In this document: positions 6,301 through 13,947 of the stretch, one piece after another
Numbering within the stretch: the first letter of the stretch is position 1
How the letters are laid out: the number at the start of each line of letters is the position of its first letter
IMG/VR virus record: IMGVR_UViG_3300031612_000690
Coordinates: 1-30,753 of that record
Source of the DNA: a virus
Direction: 5' to 3' (one strand)
Length of the DNA: 30,753 nt
Notes under the pieces: model-generated
The model's input: only the letters and a program-made list of their open reading frames with translations
What the model was told of the DNA's origin: nothing
Databases searched by the model: none
Position numbers and translations under genes: made by a program

Positions 6301-7976
6301 TTTGGTGGCCTTGCCAACTCCTTTTCTATATTAAGTCCTGCCTTTGTAGTTAAAGGTACAAGCCTTGCTTTTTGTTTCCGTTTGTAGTCCTCGTAATGTC
6401 CGTCATGACTGTCCATGTTTTCAAGCTCTGCTTCTTCGGCTTTGCATATCTTATAGAAGTCTGCGTACTCTGGAAATGTCTCATGGAAGTTCTTTCCACG
6501 TCTCTTATCGTATTCGTCTATGAACTGAGCAAACCTTGCTCTCTTTAATTTTAATTTAGGATCTTCATGTAGTCCTGTTTCTCTGTTTGCACGTTTGATA
6601 TGTAATATGCAATCAACAATGTTACGTCTTAGCTTACTACATTCGTGTGCTTCAAACTTATTACTTAGATACCAGTCGTGTGTTCCCATGTTACTATACA
6701 TGAAGTCTCCGGCTGGTACAAGAAACTTGTTAAGCAACTCTACATCAATAAGACATGGGTCTAAGAATTGTGGCCATCTAACATAAGGTACGTCAATGCC
6801 TACACGGTTGTGTGTTCTTGTGTTTTCTTCTCCACGTACTGTATAGTTATCGTGACTGGGCAGTGCTCTATCCACTCCTTCGTCTTCTAACCATTTAAAG
6901 AATCCATGATAACTGTACTTTGTTTTAAGTAACAGTACCCATTCTAATAAATCTTTAAAGCTAGTAATACTTAATATATTAAATGCACACATGAATACTA
7001 CACGTGTGTTGCTAGTGTTGTCTAAGAAGTAATGTATGTTCTTAACAAACGTTTTCCAATCCATACCATCACGTATGTAATCGCATCTGTCGCCTGTAGC
7101 TTCAGCACTTGTGTATAGCTCAAACTTCTTAACACAGTTGTTGTCTGTTAGTACTTTAATCTTAGCACAGAATTTCTTCCAAGCACCTGGGCTTGTTGGA
7201 CATGCATTGCTATTAATAGCAAATTCTAATTTAGGGTTAGGGTTAGCAATAAGGAAGTCAATGACTTTGAATGTATCTTTTATTAGTAACGGCTCACCGC
7301 CTGTAATACGAAACGTATGCATATGTTTATATGCTTCTGGAAACCAATTCCAAAATGCTTCAATGTATGGATTGTGATCTCTAGCTAGTATATGTGTTTC
7401 GTTATCTACTATGCTATTAAATGGTTGTCCTAAATTCATTATAGGACCTTGCTTTTTTATTTCTTGTTCCCACTTACTACTAAACGGAGGACCACAATAA
7501 GCACAAGCAAAGTTGCACGTACGACCAAATGATACTTCTACGTAAGTAGGAAATACAAACTCGTCTCCTTTGAGAGATGATATCTTGTCGTGATGTTCAA
7601 AACTAAACGATTCCAAACTTTTAAATACACGATCACTTACACCACCGTTGTCTTCTATGCGCCAACAGAAGTCACACTCAGTAGGACGTTTGCCTGCAAG
7701 CATTTCTTTCCGCTTCATCATTTTAAAAATTGTATTGTGTAATGAACCAGCGTCTTCGGTTAGTTCTTTTAATGGGATTGTATGTGCGTGTGGATGGTGA
7801 CAGCTATGTGTTAGTCCGTTACCCAAGTGCATAGTTACTTGTGTCCACTTAGCTAAACAGAAACCAGGGCCAGTACTGTTGAGTAATGATAGCATGTTCT
7901 GTTGATTGGAATCCGACATTGTAATTGATTCATTCGGATCGCGGTCCCACTCAAAGTCAGCTAACTTTTTGCTCAT
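6297..7976 (-). CDS. Twitch-domain-type radical SAM enzyme
   Basis: A 559-residue radical SAM protein. The catalytic cluster is Cys154, Cys158, Cys161 ('CNFACAYC') and the GGEP motif is at 226-229. Upstream lie four further cysteines, Cys40 ('FCLAKW'), Cys59 ('THSCHHP') and Cys101/Cys104 ('ECDFCW'), set as in proteins annotated as twitch-domain radical SAM, where they are expected to hold an extra iron-sulphur cluster. Such proteins occur in marine phages and bacteria, usually beside glycosyltransferases; the reaction is not known to me. The last ~150 residues are charged and helical. It overlaps the upstream glycosyltransferase by 4 bp and the downstream 292-residue gene by 4 bp. A weak GAGG site precedes its start. 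Confidence 0.87.
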   Translation of the reverse strand: MSKKLADFEWDRDPNESITMSDSNQQNMLSLLNSTGPGFCLAKWTQVTMHLGNGLTHSCHHPHAHTIPLKELTEDAGSLHNTIFKMMKRKEMLAGKRPTECDFCWRIEDNGGVSDRVFKSLESFSFEHHDKISSLKGDEFVFPTYVEVSFGRTCNFACAYCGPPFSSKWEQEIKKQGPIMNLGQPFNSIVDNETHILARDHNPYIEAFWNWFPEAYKHMHTFRITGGEPLLIKDTFKVIDFLIANPNPKLEFAINSNACPTSPGAWKKFCAKIKVLTDNNCVKKFELYTSAEATGDRCDYIRDGMDWKTFVKNIHYFLDNTSNTRVVFMCAFNILSITSFKDLLEWVLLLKTKYSYHGFFKWLEDEGVDRALPSHDNYTVRGEENTRTHNRVGIDVPYVRWPQFLDPCLIDVELLNKFLVPAGDFMYSNMGTHDWYLSNKFEAHECSKLRRNIVDCILHIKRANRETGLHEDPKLKLKRARFAQFIDEYDKRRGKNFHETFPEYADFYKICKAEEAELENMDSHDGHYEDYKRKQKARLVPLTTKAGLNIEKELARPPK

Positions 7977-8959
7977 TCAAGAGTGTCCTCAACTTGCTCT
8001 TCTTTAATTTGTGCGCCAAGTCTACTTGGGTTAATGTATACTTCTTTAAAGAAGCGTGAACCTTCAACTCCCATGTCTGCTATTTCTAACTCTAATTTAG
8101 AACGCAACAAGTATCCAAGCCTGTCGCTTTCGTCTTGTAATGTTTTATAGTTCCATTTCATTCCAGTACGTGGACATAGTTGATCACTGTCAGCTTCAAA
8201 GTCTGGTAGTACATGTTCTTCAAAATACTTAGTTAACCAATCAAAGTCTCTAACGTTTCTCCAGTCCCATGACTCTCTATCAATGTTTGTCATATAGCAT
8301 CCTAGACGTGCGCCGTAAATTGCCCACAGTCCGTTCTCACAATCATCACCAACACTCATCCATGTAAGTAAACGTTTGTAATTTTTATTGTGTACCATTT
8401 CTTTAAGGTTCATAGGATCTACAATGTCTCCATCTACTAATCCCATCTTAACACCTTCTCGGAAACCTGCTCTCCATGCTTGTAATGGACTAGCGTTATT
8501 CATTACATCACAGTATATGTTATTCATTTGTACATAGTTAATGTTCCAACAGAAGTCTACTTGAGCTCGCTTGTCACCCTTGGGTGCATTCTCATGTGTT
8601 TGCATTCCGTATACAACATCCTTAGGCCAACATTTAATCCCACCGTTGCCGTAAACAAGTCCATTGATTGTATTCTTGCCCGCCCAACTAACAACATCAG
8701 TTGCACGGATCTTATCCATATCAATTTCTACTCCAAAGAAATCTTCTCTTACAATATTATCTGCGTCTATTGTAATAAATCTATCTGTCTCTGCTAAGTC
8801 TGCTGCCGCTTTGTGTGCCGCATCACTTCCAAATACTCCGTGGCTACGCTTGGCCCAAGGTGCTTTGTTTATTAAATCGTTGTAGTTCTCATCAGCGTTT
8901 GGTTCATCATAGCTGATAAAAACAATATCAAACTCATTAATGCTAGTCATCTTTGTCAT
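7973..8959 (-). CDS. GT-A-type glycosyltransferase
   Basis: A 328-residue protein with an N-terminal GT-A nucleotide-sugar binding fold. It opens with a 'FDIVFISYDEPNADENY' strand-loop, then 'FITIDADN' with the metal-binding Asp65-x-Asp67. Several acidic and aromatic motifs follow in the acceptor half ('WDWRNVRDFDWL'). It presumably transfers a sugar from a nucleotide donor onto an unknown acceptor; DNA, lipopolysaccharide or a virion protein are all possible. The start at 8959 is supported by GGAG 6 nt upstream and lies 17 bp inside the preceding gene. It is followed by the radical SAM gene with a 4-bp overlap, so the two are probably made together. Confidence 0.75.
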   Translation of the reverse strand: MTKMTSINEFDIVFISYDEPNADENYNDLINKAPWAKRSHGVFGSDAAHKAAADLAETDRFITIDADNIVREDFFGVEIDMDKIRATDVVSWAGKNTINGLVYGNGGIKCWPKDVVYGMQTHENAPKGDKRAQVDFCWNINYVQMNNIYCDVMNNASPLQAWRAGFREGVKMGLVDGDIVDPMNLKEMVHNKNYKRLLTWMSVGDDCENGLWAIYGARLGCYMTNIDRESWDWRNVRDFDWLTKYFEEHVLPDFEADSDQLCPRTGMKWNYKTLQDESDRLGYLLRSKLELEIADMGVEGSRFFKEVYINPSRLGAQIKEEQVEDTLE

Positions 8960-9947
8960 TTAATTCTCCGTTTGTACTTATTGTAACATAGTTATTCTTA
9001 AAAATCAATAGCGGATCTTCAGGCCAATCAAAATTAATATTTAGATATGACTGTGATTGTAACAATAAGCCAACTGGTAATTCTATAGCACCTACAAAAT
9101 TATCCACTGCGCCATCGCATACTACGATTTGTATTTGGTTCTTTCCTTCGAAGTAATACATTTCATCTTCTGTTAACTCACTTGTTATATGAAGACTGTT
9201 GTCTACTACGCTAATATTTATGTCTGCATTATCAACGTCACTTGATACTTGAACTAATCTGCTTGTACCTAAGAAGTTTTGATTCTCTTTAACAGTTGCT
9301 TGCAGTGTCCATTGGTATTGTTTAAACACTGGCTTAGTGTATAAACTAATTTCATTCCAGTTAACCTTATCAGTTATAGTTGGGTTGAGATCAATAATTT
9401 GTTTTCCATTTGAAAACAATGCTAGTGGGTCAACTCCTATGCTGTCTATTAGATAGTCTGGGTCACCTTTCTTTGTGATGTAGATGTCTAGCAGTTTGTT
9501 TTCTGATTGTGCTACGGCTGTAATGTCACTAAGGTTCTTAGTAGTTGTGATGTTGCTTCTATTAGCCTGCACCATAACTTTATTATCCTCATAGAATATC
9601 TTTACAAATATATCTGACTTAGTTGGGTCGTCAATGGATTCAAACGGTATAAGTTTATTACCCCTTGCTACTAGTTCAAGTGTTGTACTACGCTCGCCAA
9701 AGTCCCATCTGTTATTAATGATATCCCATATCATTCCATACTTCTTAATACTAGAAGTACCTTTAATAATACGTTTGCATATAGGATTCCAACAAGGTGC
9801 TTCGATTAGTCCAATATCCAATGATTGTGGTGATGTACTAATCTTATGTATCCGACCTGAGTTAGAATCAAACGCTACAAAGTATTTACGCTTGTTGTAA
9901 GTAGGATTACTTTTTACTGGTTGCGAGGTATGTGTTTCTGTGTTCAT
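8943..9947 (-). CDS. Hypothetical protein, possibly a virion or fibre component
   Basis: A 334-residue protein from the ATG at 9947 (residues MNTETHT). The frame extends to a GTG at 10031, but that start would overlap the upstream gene by 125 bp and lacks a ribosome site; even the chosen start overlaps it by 41 bp and has no clear Shine-Dalgarno. The sequence is beta-rich and lacks catalytic motifs, signal peptide or membrane segments. 'KYFVAFDSNSGRIHKIS' near the N-terminus and the later strand-rich region look like phage structural proteins. Its place between glycosyltransferase genes could mean it is the protein they modify, but that is inference. I do not recognise a family. Confidence 0.6.
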   Translation of the reverse strand: MNTETHTSQPVKSNPTYNKRKYFVAFDSNSGRIHKISTSPQSLDIGLIEAPCWNPICKRIIKGTSSIKKYGMIWDIINNRWDFGERSTTLELVARGNKLIPFESIDDPTKSDIFVKIFYEDNKVMVQANRSNITTTKNLSDITAVAQSENKLLDIYITKKGDPDYLIDSIGVDPLALFSNGKQIIDLNPTITDKVNWNEISLYTKPVFKQYQWTLQATVKENQNFLGTSRLVQVSSDVDNADINISVVDNSLHITSELTEDEMYYFEGKNQIQIVVCDGAVDNFVGAIELPVGLLLQSQSYLNINFDWPEDPLLIFKNNYVTISTNGELNDKDD

Positions 9948-10764
9948 CAAATATTTCTTGTGTAAGGAACTCTTGTTCACCGTAATATAAATTAGTAGAG
10001 ATAGCAAAGTTTTGTATTTTAATCTTTGCACCTTTACTGGCCCAAGTATTTAAACAGTCCGTCCACTTATCCCATACACCTATGTTGCCGTCTTCTAATG
10101 TTACTGGCATGTTTACAATAGTTACAAGGTCTTTGTGTAACAATGGATCATCATGTATGATTACTGTGTTGAGTAGACTATGTATAATGTCTGGACTAAA
10201 CTGTGATGGTTTATGTACTTCCGAAAAGTAATGTGCATATACTTCTCTCCAGTTTTGCATAAACACATCTGCTAGTTTAAAGTAAGCTAGTGCAATGTCA
10301 GTGTCGTGTTTAAAGTAATACATGCTAGAGTATACTTTAGTTAATTTATAATTTATTTCTAATACGTTTGCGTTCTTATTTACTAACGGAGCACCCTTGA
10401 AGTTAGTTGCCCTGTTAAAGAAGCAAATGTCTTTCTGGTCTATTAAGTAGTCCCATGTACTATCGTGATTCTCTTTTACTAAGCTAGCACAGTCAACTAC
10501 CATAGTATGTACATATGGTGTACACCAATATAGTTGCCACTCGTTAGCTCTAGTTGTCTCACTAAATCCATAAGGTAGCTCTATAAGATAATCAAACACT
10601 TCGTGAAAGTGTTCTGGTATTCTGTCTGTGTAGTTAGTTACTAACGAAACGCTTGCTTTTTTATTTTGTAATTTAATACTGTACGCCAATGCTGTAGCTT
10701 GTTCATATTCAAAATCTTGCATTGCTACAATTACGTAGCCTCTGTCTTCAGGTTCTTTAATCAT
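9907..10764 (-). CDS. GT8-like glycosyltransferase, possibly degenerate
   Basis: A 285-residue protein whose architecture parallels its upstream neighbour: 'GYVIVAMQD' first strand, 'VSLVTNYTD' second strand, then an aromatic 'NEWQLYWCTPY' stretch. The GT-A metal site should follow; here it reads 'VVDCAS' (Asp91), so the second Asp of the DxD motif is missing. It may be metal-independent, inactive or a partner subunit of the neighbouring transferase. The start at 10764 has AGGAG 6 nt upstream and lies 8 bp inside the preceding gene, which indicates coupling. Paralogy with the 10757-11659 gene is likely by layout but the two are diverged. Confidence 0.65.
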   Translation of the reverse strand: MIKEPEDRGYVIVAMQDFEYEQATALAYSIKLQNKKASVSLVTNYTDRIPEHFHEVFDYLIELPYGFSETTRANEWQLYWCTPYVHTMVVDCASLVKENHDSTWDYLIDQKDICFFNRATNFKGAPLVNKNANVLEINYKLTKVYSSMYYFKHDTDIALAYFKLADVFMQNWREVYAHYFSEVHKPSQFSPDIIHSLLNTVIIHDDPLLHKDLVTIVNMPVTLEDGNIGVWDKWTDCLNTWASKGAKIKIQNFAISTNLYYGEQEFLTQEIFDEHRNTYLATSKK

Positions 10765-11659
10765 TAAACTTCTCCTGTAACTCAGCTATTACTCTACCAA
10801 GCGATCGTTTATTCATAACATGTACGTCCTGTTTGCCTTGTCTTACTAATATATTCTTCCATTGTTCCTTTTGGCAATGTGCTATAAATACCCAATCAGT
10901 TAATGTAGGAGTCTCAATGATATCATCCTTCTGACTCATATTAACTAATGCTGTTCCATCAAAGTTTCCAATTGGTGATTCAGCATCTTGCATGCCTCCA
11001 AGTATATGTACAGCAATGCTCACGCAATAGTCTGTGCGGAATAACTTACCTGGAAAGTTATAAAGGTATTGATAGAATTCATAGTTGGCTGCAACGTGTG
11101 CCCATGTATCAAAAAATAATTTACTCTCGTCACTACGATCAAAGTATACAACAGTACTCCACCACATCTTAATACCCGACTCGTATAAGAATCGTTCGCG
11201 TTCTGCTGGCAGTTCGTTACGTAGTGTTGTTGCGTTGTCAAACATACAAACGTTGTGTTCTGTTTGATCAAAGTATTGTAATAAGTAATCTGTCTTAACA
11301 ATATAGTCAATGTCTAATAATAATGTTTGTTCAAATGGACTGTACTCAAATATCTTATGTTTGTTACTGTTATTAAATTGTGCAGTAAACTCTGTCCATG
11401 GACTATCAAAGTGCCGTCTGTTGTTAGTTTTCATTTCATCATTAGTAACTACAATATAATCAAACGTTGCTTCAATTATATCTTTGTCCTGACTTTGTTC
11501 AAGCCAAGCTTCTGATCCTTCGTCTGTAATTAAACACACGGGTAGTTTTAAAAACTTCTTAACATACTGGCCAGCAAACAATGCAATCTTAACATAGTCT
11601 ATCTGGTCATTGTTGTAAGCGAAAAAACATACACCTTTCTGATCACTGTATTCAAACAT
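10757..11659 (-). CDS. GT8-like glycosyltransferase
   Basis: A 300-residue GT-A-fold protein. It begins 'GVCFFAYNND', has 'VCLITDEGSE' as the next strand, then 'QTLLLDIDYI' with the metal-binding Asp116-x-Asp118, and an acceptor region with 'MWWSTVVYF'. This is the arrangement of GT8/glycogenin-like and capsule glycosyltransferases, which use a nucleotide sugar and Mn2+ or Mg2+. Its ATG overlaps the last base of the upstream 115-residue gene and its end overlaps the second transferase by 8 bp. Together they form the start of a glycan gene row. Donor and acceptor are unknown. Confidence 0.75.
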   Translation of the reverse strand: MFEYSDQKGVCFFAYNNDQIDYVKIALFAGQYVKKFLKLPVCLITDEGSEAWLEQSQDKDIIEATFDYIVVTNDEMKTNNRRHFDSPWTEFTAQFNNSNKHKIFEYSPFEQTLLLDIDYIVKTDYLLQYFDQTEHNVCMFDNATTLRNELPAERERFLYESGIKMWWSTVVYFDRSDESKLFFDTWAHVAANYEFYQYLYNFPGKLFRTDYCVSIAVHILGGMQDAESPIGNFDGTALVNMSQKDDIIETPTLTDWVFIAHCQKEQWKNILVRQGKQDVHVMNKRSLGRVIAELQEKFND

Positions 11660-12006
11660 TACCAGTCCATTACTTTTTTAATGTTCCTAGCTTTCTTAAG
11701 CTTCTCATTTTCAATATCATATTCTGTTGTTGCACTTGTGTATGCATCAAGTAGCTTAGTCATTAATTCTTTTAAACTTTTTACATTGATAGGATTTTGT
11801 TTGCTATCAATTACAATCGAGTCTTTGCGTTCTAAGTCTATTAATGTTTTTACAAACGCAATTGTTTCGTGGTCGGCTAAGAACACTCCGCCTAAGTAAT
11901 GCACAATTTGTAACTGTGCTACTCTGTTTTTAATGTTTCTTTTTTGATTGTTTATTGTTAAAGCATAGTTACTGAACTCTAATGCTTTAGATAATCTCTC
12001 GTCCAT
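11659..12006 (-). CDS. Conserved-looking small phage protein (115 aa)
   Basis: A 115-residue, highly charged, mainly helical protein that ends 'KARNIKKVMDW'. It starts after AAAGGAG with an 8-nt spacing, a strong site, just downstream of the 14-bp stem-loop. It reads like a small conserved protein of marine T4-like phages ('MDERLSKALEFSNY' opening), but I cannot name its function. No cysteine pair, membrane segment or nucleotide-binding motif is visible. It overlaps the first GT8-like gene by one base, so it heads the glycan operon. It could be structural, regulatory or a chaperone. Confidence 0.75.
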   Translation of the reverse strand: MDERLSKALEFSNYALTINNQKRNIKNRVAQLQIVHYLGGVFLADHETIAFVKTLIDLERKDSIVIDSKQNPINVKSLKELMTKLLDAYTSATTEYDIENEKLKKARNIKKVMDW

Positions 12007-12023
12007 AGTTTTCTCCTTTAAGT

Positions 12024-12057
12024 GAATGTACGATAAATGTTACTTTATCGTACATTC
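12024..12057. terminator. Perfect 14-bp stem-loop between yhhQ and the glycan operon
   Basis: Two 14-base arms (12024-12037 and 12044-12057) are perfectly complementary around a 6-base loop TGTTAC. It lies 11 nt after the yhhQ stop and a few bases before the AAAGGAG site of the next gene. On the minus strand no U-run follows the stem; on the plus strand TATTTGTTTG follows. It may be a partial terminator, an RNA-processing or stabilising hairpin, or a site that masks the ribosome binding site. Terminator is the least unlikely label, not a firm one. Confidence 0.45.
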
Positions 12058-12068
12058 TATTTGTTTGT

Positions 12069-12680
12069 CTAATCTTCTACTCTGCTTTGTAGATACTTTA
12101 ATAGTACGCCATATGCTGGCAAGAAGATAATAAGCCCTACTGCAATTTTTAGTACAACCTGTGAGCCTGCGATTTCTATCCAGTTCGCTGCCATGTACTC
12201 GTCTGCTGAGTTGCTGAATGCCACCCAAAAGAATGTATACGTATCAATTATATTTGCTGCCACTGTAGAAACTGCTGGTGCAATCCACCACATCTTTGAG
12301 AATCCTTCTCTGATGTATTGAAATACATAGACGTCAAGTAGTGTACCTACTGCATATGCAGATGCACTTGCTAAACCAATTCTAAGAGCAACACTAGTTG
12401 GTGCTCCTTCTAGCATTACTACTGCAATAGATCCAATAATTGCTAACGGGTATGCCGCTAAAATTGTTGAACGTGCAATATTTTTGCCTAGCATTCTTAC
12501 TGTTAAGTCGGTTGCGAGTACAACTAATGGGAAAGTAAATGCTGCCCATGTTAGTTTTACTCCAAACATTTCCACTGGAATGGAAACTAGTGCGTTAGAT
12601 ATAACAACAATCACAACATGCAGTAATGCAAGTTTAATCATCATAGCTTTATCGACGCCTTCTAATAGTCTTGAAATCAT
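12069..12680 (-). CDS. yhhQ: Queuosine precursor transporter, YhhQ/VUT family
   Basis: A 203-residue integral inner-membrane protein of the YhhQ (VUT) family, which in E. coli imports the 7-deazaguanine precursors preQ0 and preQ1. Conserved family stretches are visible: 'TWAAFTFPLVVLATDLTVR' (44-62), 'LLDVYVF' (114-120), 'WWIAPAVST' (131-139), 'NWIEIA' (166-171) and 'FLPAYGVLLKYL' (186-197). About six hydrophobic spans are present and the length matches cellular members (about 220). The start has AGGAGA 6 nt before the ATG. It has its own sigma70-type promoter upstream and is not overlapped by other genes, unlike everything around it, so it looks like a separately regulated metabolic gene acquired from a host. 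It may feed tRNA queuosine or deazaguanine DNA modification; no queuosine biosynthesis gene is in this window. Confidence 0.93.
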   Translation of the reverse strand: MISRLLEGVDKAMMIKLALLHVVIVVISNALVSIPVEMFGVKLTWAAFTFPLVVLATDLTVRMLGKNIARSTILAAYPLAIIGSIAVVMLEGAPTSVALRIGLASASAYAVGTLLDVYVFQYIREGFSKMWWIAPAVSTVAANIIDTYTFFWVAFSNSADEYMAANWIEIAGSQVVLKIAVGLIIFLPAYGVLLKYLQSRVED

Positions 12681-12700
12681 ATTAGTTCTCCTGATAAATT

Positions 12701-12716
12701 ATATATAATTATATAT
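12701..12716. repeat. 16-bp perfect AT palindrome in the yhhQ leader
   Basis: The 16 bases ATATATAATTATATAT read the same on both strands. They cover the predicted transcription start (about 12714) of the yhhQ promoter, so they could be an operator. In such AT-rich DNA chance is also plausible. Confidence 0.35.
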
Positions 12717-12720
12717 GTAT

Positions 12721-12749
12721 ATAATATACTATTTACCAGAGTTTGTCAA
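12721..12749 (-). promoter_or_regulatory. Sigma70-type promoter for yhhQ
   Basis: On the minus strand a perfect -35 box TTGACA (12744-12749) is followed after exactly 17 bases by TATTAT (12721-12726), five of six matches to the -10 consensus. Transcription would start near 12714, about 34 nt before the ATG at 12680. A GGTAAATA, weakly like the late box, lies in the spacer at 12730-12737 and might give late expression too. This is the only near-consensus host-type promoter I found in the window. Confidence 0.75.
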
Positions 12750-12770
12750 GCTGATTTTGGGATTTGTTTA

Positions 12771-13946
12771 CTAGTCTTTGGTATATGAATAAGGATTGTT
12801 TGCATCGCCGGTGCTAGTCCAGCCTGTATTTGGAGATGCGTTCCAATCAAGTTGTACGCCACTTGCAACATCAACTGGTGCCCACGCTACTGCTTCTGAA
12901 ATTACAGGAGCATTACGTTGTGCAAATCGTGTTACAGTTGCACCTACTGTCATTGATGCTTCGTTACCATCACCATTTGTTGGAGCTTGTGTTGGTCTAC
13001 TCCATCCTGAGTATAGTTTAATAGGTTGTGTTATAGCAAATGTATCGTCTACATCTTCCACTAGTATTACTTTCACGTACACATTGAATGTTCCGCCTAC
13101 TTCATCTGCTTTCATTTGGAATCTAATACGTCTACTGTTGTATTCACTGTACACATATACATAAGCGTTTCCATATTCACCTGAAGAGAATCTAAATACT
13201 CCTGCATCAAATATAGTATTAAAGTCTCCACCATGCACAATTCCATTGTAGAAGCCTGTTGCCGCTACTGTACTAGTTGTTAATACATCATAAGCATCGT
13301 CTGCAACTATCTTACATTGCTCTGCTCCTATACGTATGCTATCGAATCTGTTAAAGATTTGTCTCCATACGTCTTGTCCTGCTGCTCCACCTGCATCCAT
13401 CTCAAGTTCTAAACTTAGCTCGCCACCACTATTAAAAAAGTGCCTTGCTTCGTTGTAGTCTGTAAATGCAAACTTATGAACAATCTCTAAGTCTTGATTC
13501 CAAGATTGTGTATTAGTTGAAATTAATACATCCTTATCCCATTCTGCCCAGTCTACTTTGTACTTGTTAGATTCAATTATAGAAATCTTAGTTACTACGT
13601 CATTATAGTTAACTGGTGAGATTGGGTCTGGGTGGTTCGCTGCTATCTTAGGAAGTAGCAGAGTTGGATTATCTTCTGTATGATACTGTCCAGCATTAAC
13701 TTGTGTTATAGCTTGATTAAAAGAAAGTCCTGTAATAAGCGAACCAATATTAATTGCTGGGTTAATGACTGCAGACGTTTGTCCCCAGCCATATCTTCTG
13801 TTGTCTGATGTACTGCTATGATTGGAGTCATAACTAAAGCTCCCGCCCGTCCACAATTCGTTAAAATATGTAACAAGGTTATTCAGTTCTAGAGCATAAA
13901 TCTTATTGCCCGTTAGTACTTGTGCCGGTTTGGAAGCTAATGCCAT
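12771..13946 (-). CDS. Fibre or other virion structural protein
   Basis: A 391-residue beta-rich protein without catalytic motifs. The N-terminal part carries 'RRYGWGQTSAV', a 'YGWGQ' motif I associate with small structural proteins in marine T4-like phages, and the C-terminal third is Thr/Asn/Gly-rich ('NTGWTSTGDANNPYSYT'). It sits directly behind another fibre-like gene with a 1-base gap and shares that transcript; a GGAG site lies 10 nt before its ATG. It is the last gene of the baseplate/fibre region. A tail fibre, collar or head-decoration protein would fit; the position favours fibre. There is no glycanase or chaperone motif I can identify. Confidence 0.65.
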   Translation of the reverse strand: MALASKPAQVLTGNKIYALELNNLVTYFNELWTGGSFSYDSNHSSTSDNRRYGWGQTSAVINPAINIGSLITGLSFNQAITQVNAGQYHTEDNPTLLLPKIAANHPDPISPVNYNDVVTKISIIESNKYKVDWAEWDKDVLISTNTQSWNQDLEIVHKFAFTDYNEARHFFNSGGELSLELEMDAGGAAGQDVWRQIFNRFDSIRIGAEQCKIVADDAYDVLTTSTVAATGFYNGIVHGGDFNTIFDAGVFRFSSGEYGNAYVYVYSEYNSRRIRFQMKADEVGGTFNVYVKVILVEDVDDTFAITQPIKLYSGWSRPTQAPTNGDGNEASMTVGATVTRFAQRNAPVISEAVAWAPVDVASGVQLDWNASPNTGWTSTGDANNPYSYTKD

Positions 13947-13947
13947 T

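Noticed and set aside
7231-7246. Telomere-like TTAGGG repeat (TTAGGGTTAGGGTTAG)
   Set aside because: It lies inside the radical SAM gene and encodes Asn-Pro-Asn-Pro; only two and a half units, so coding coincidence.
9211-9218. CATAAATA on the minus strand
   Set aside because: It is inside the coding region of the 8943-9947 gene with no start codon or ribosome site at a useful distance.
9948-10031. N-terminal extension of the 8943-9947 gene to a GTG start
   Set aside because: It would overlap the preceding transferase gene by 125 bp, has no ribosome site, and the extra residues look unlike a protein N-terminus of this type.
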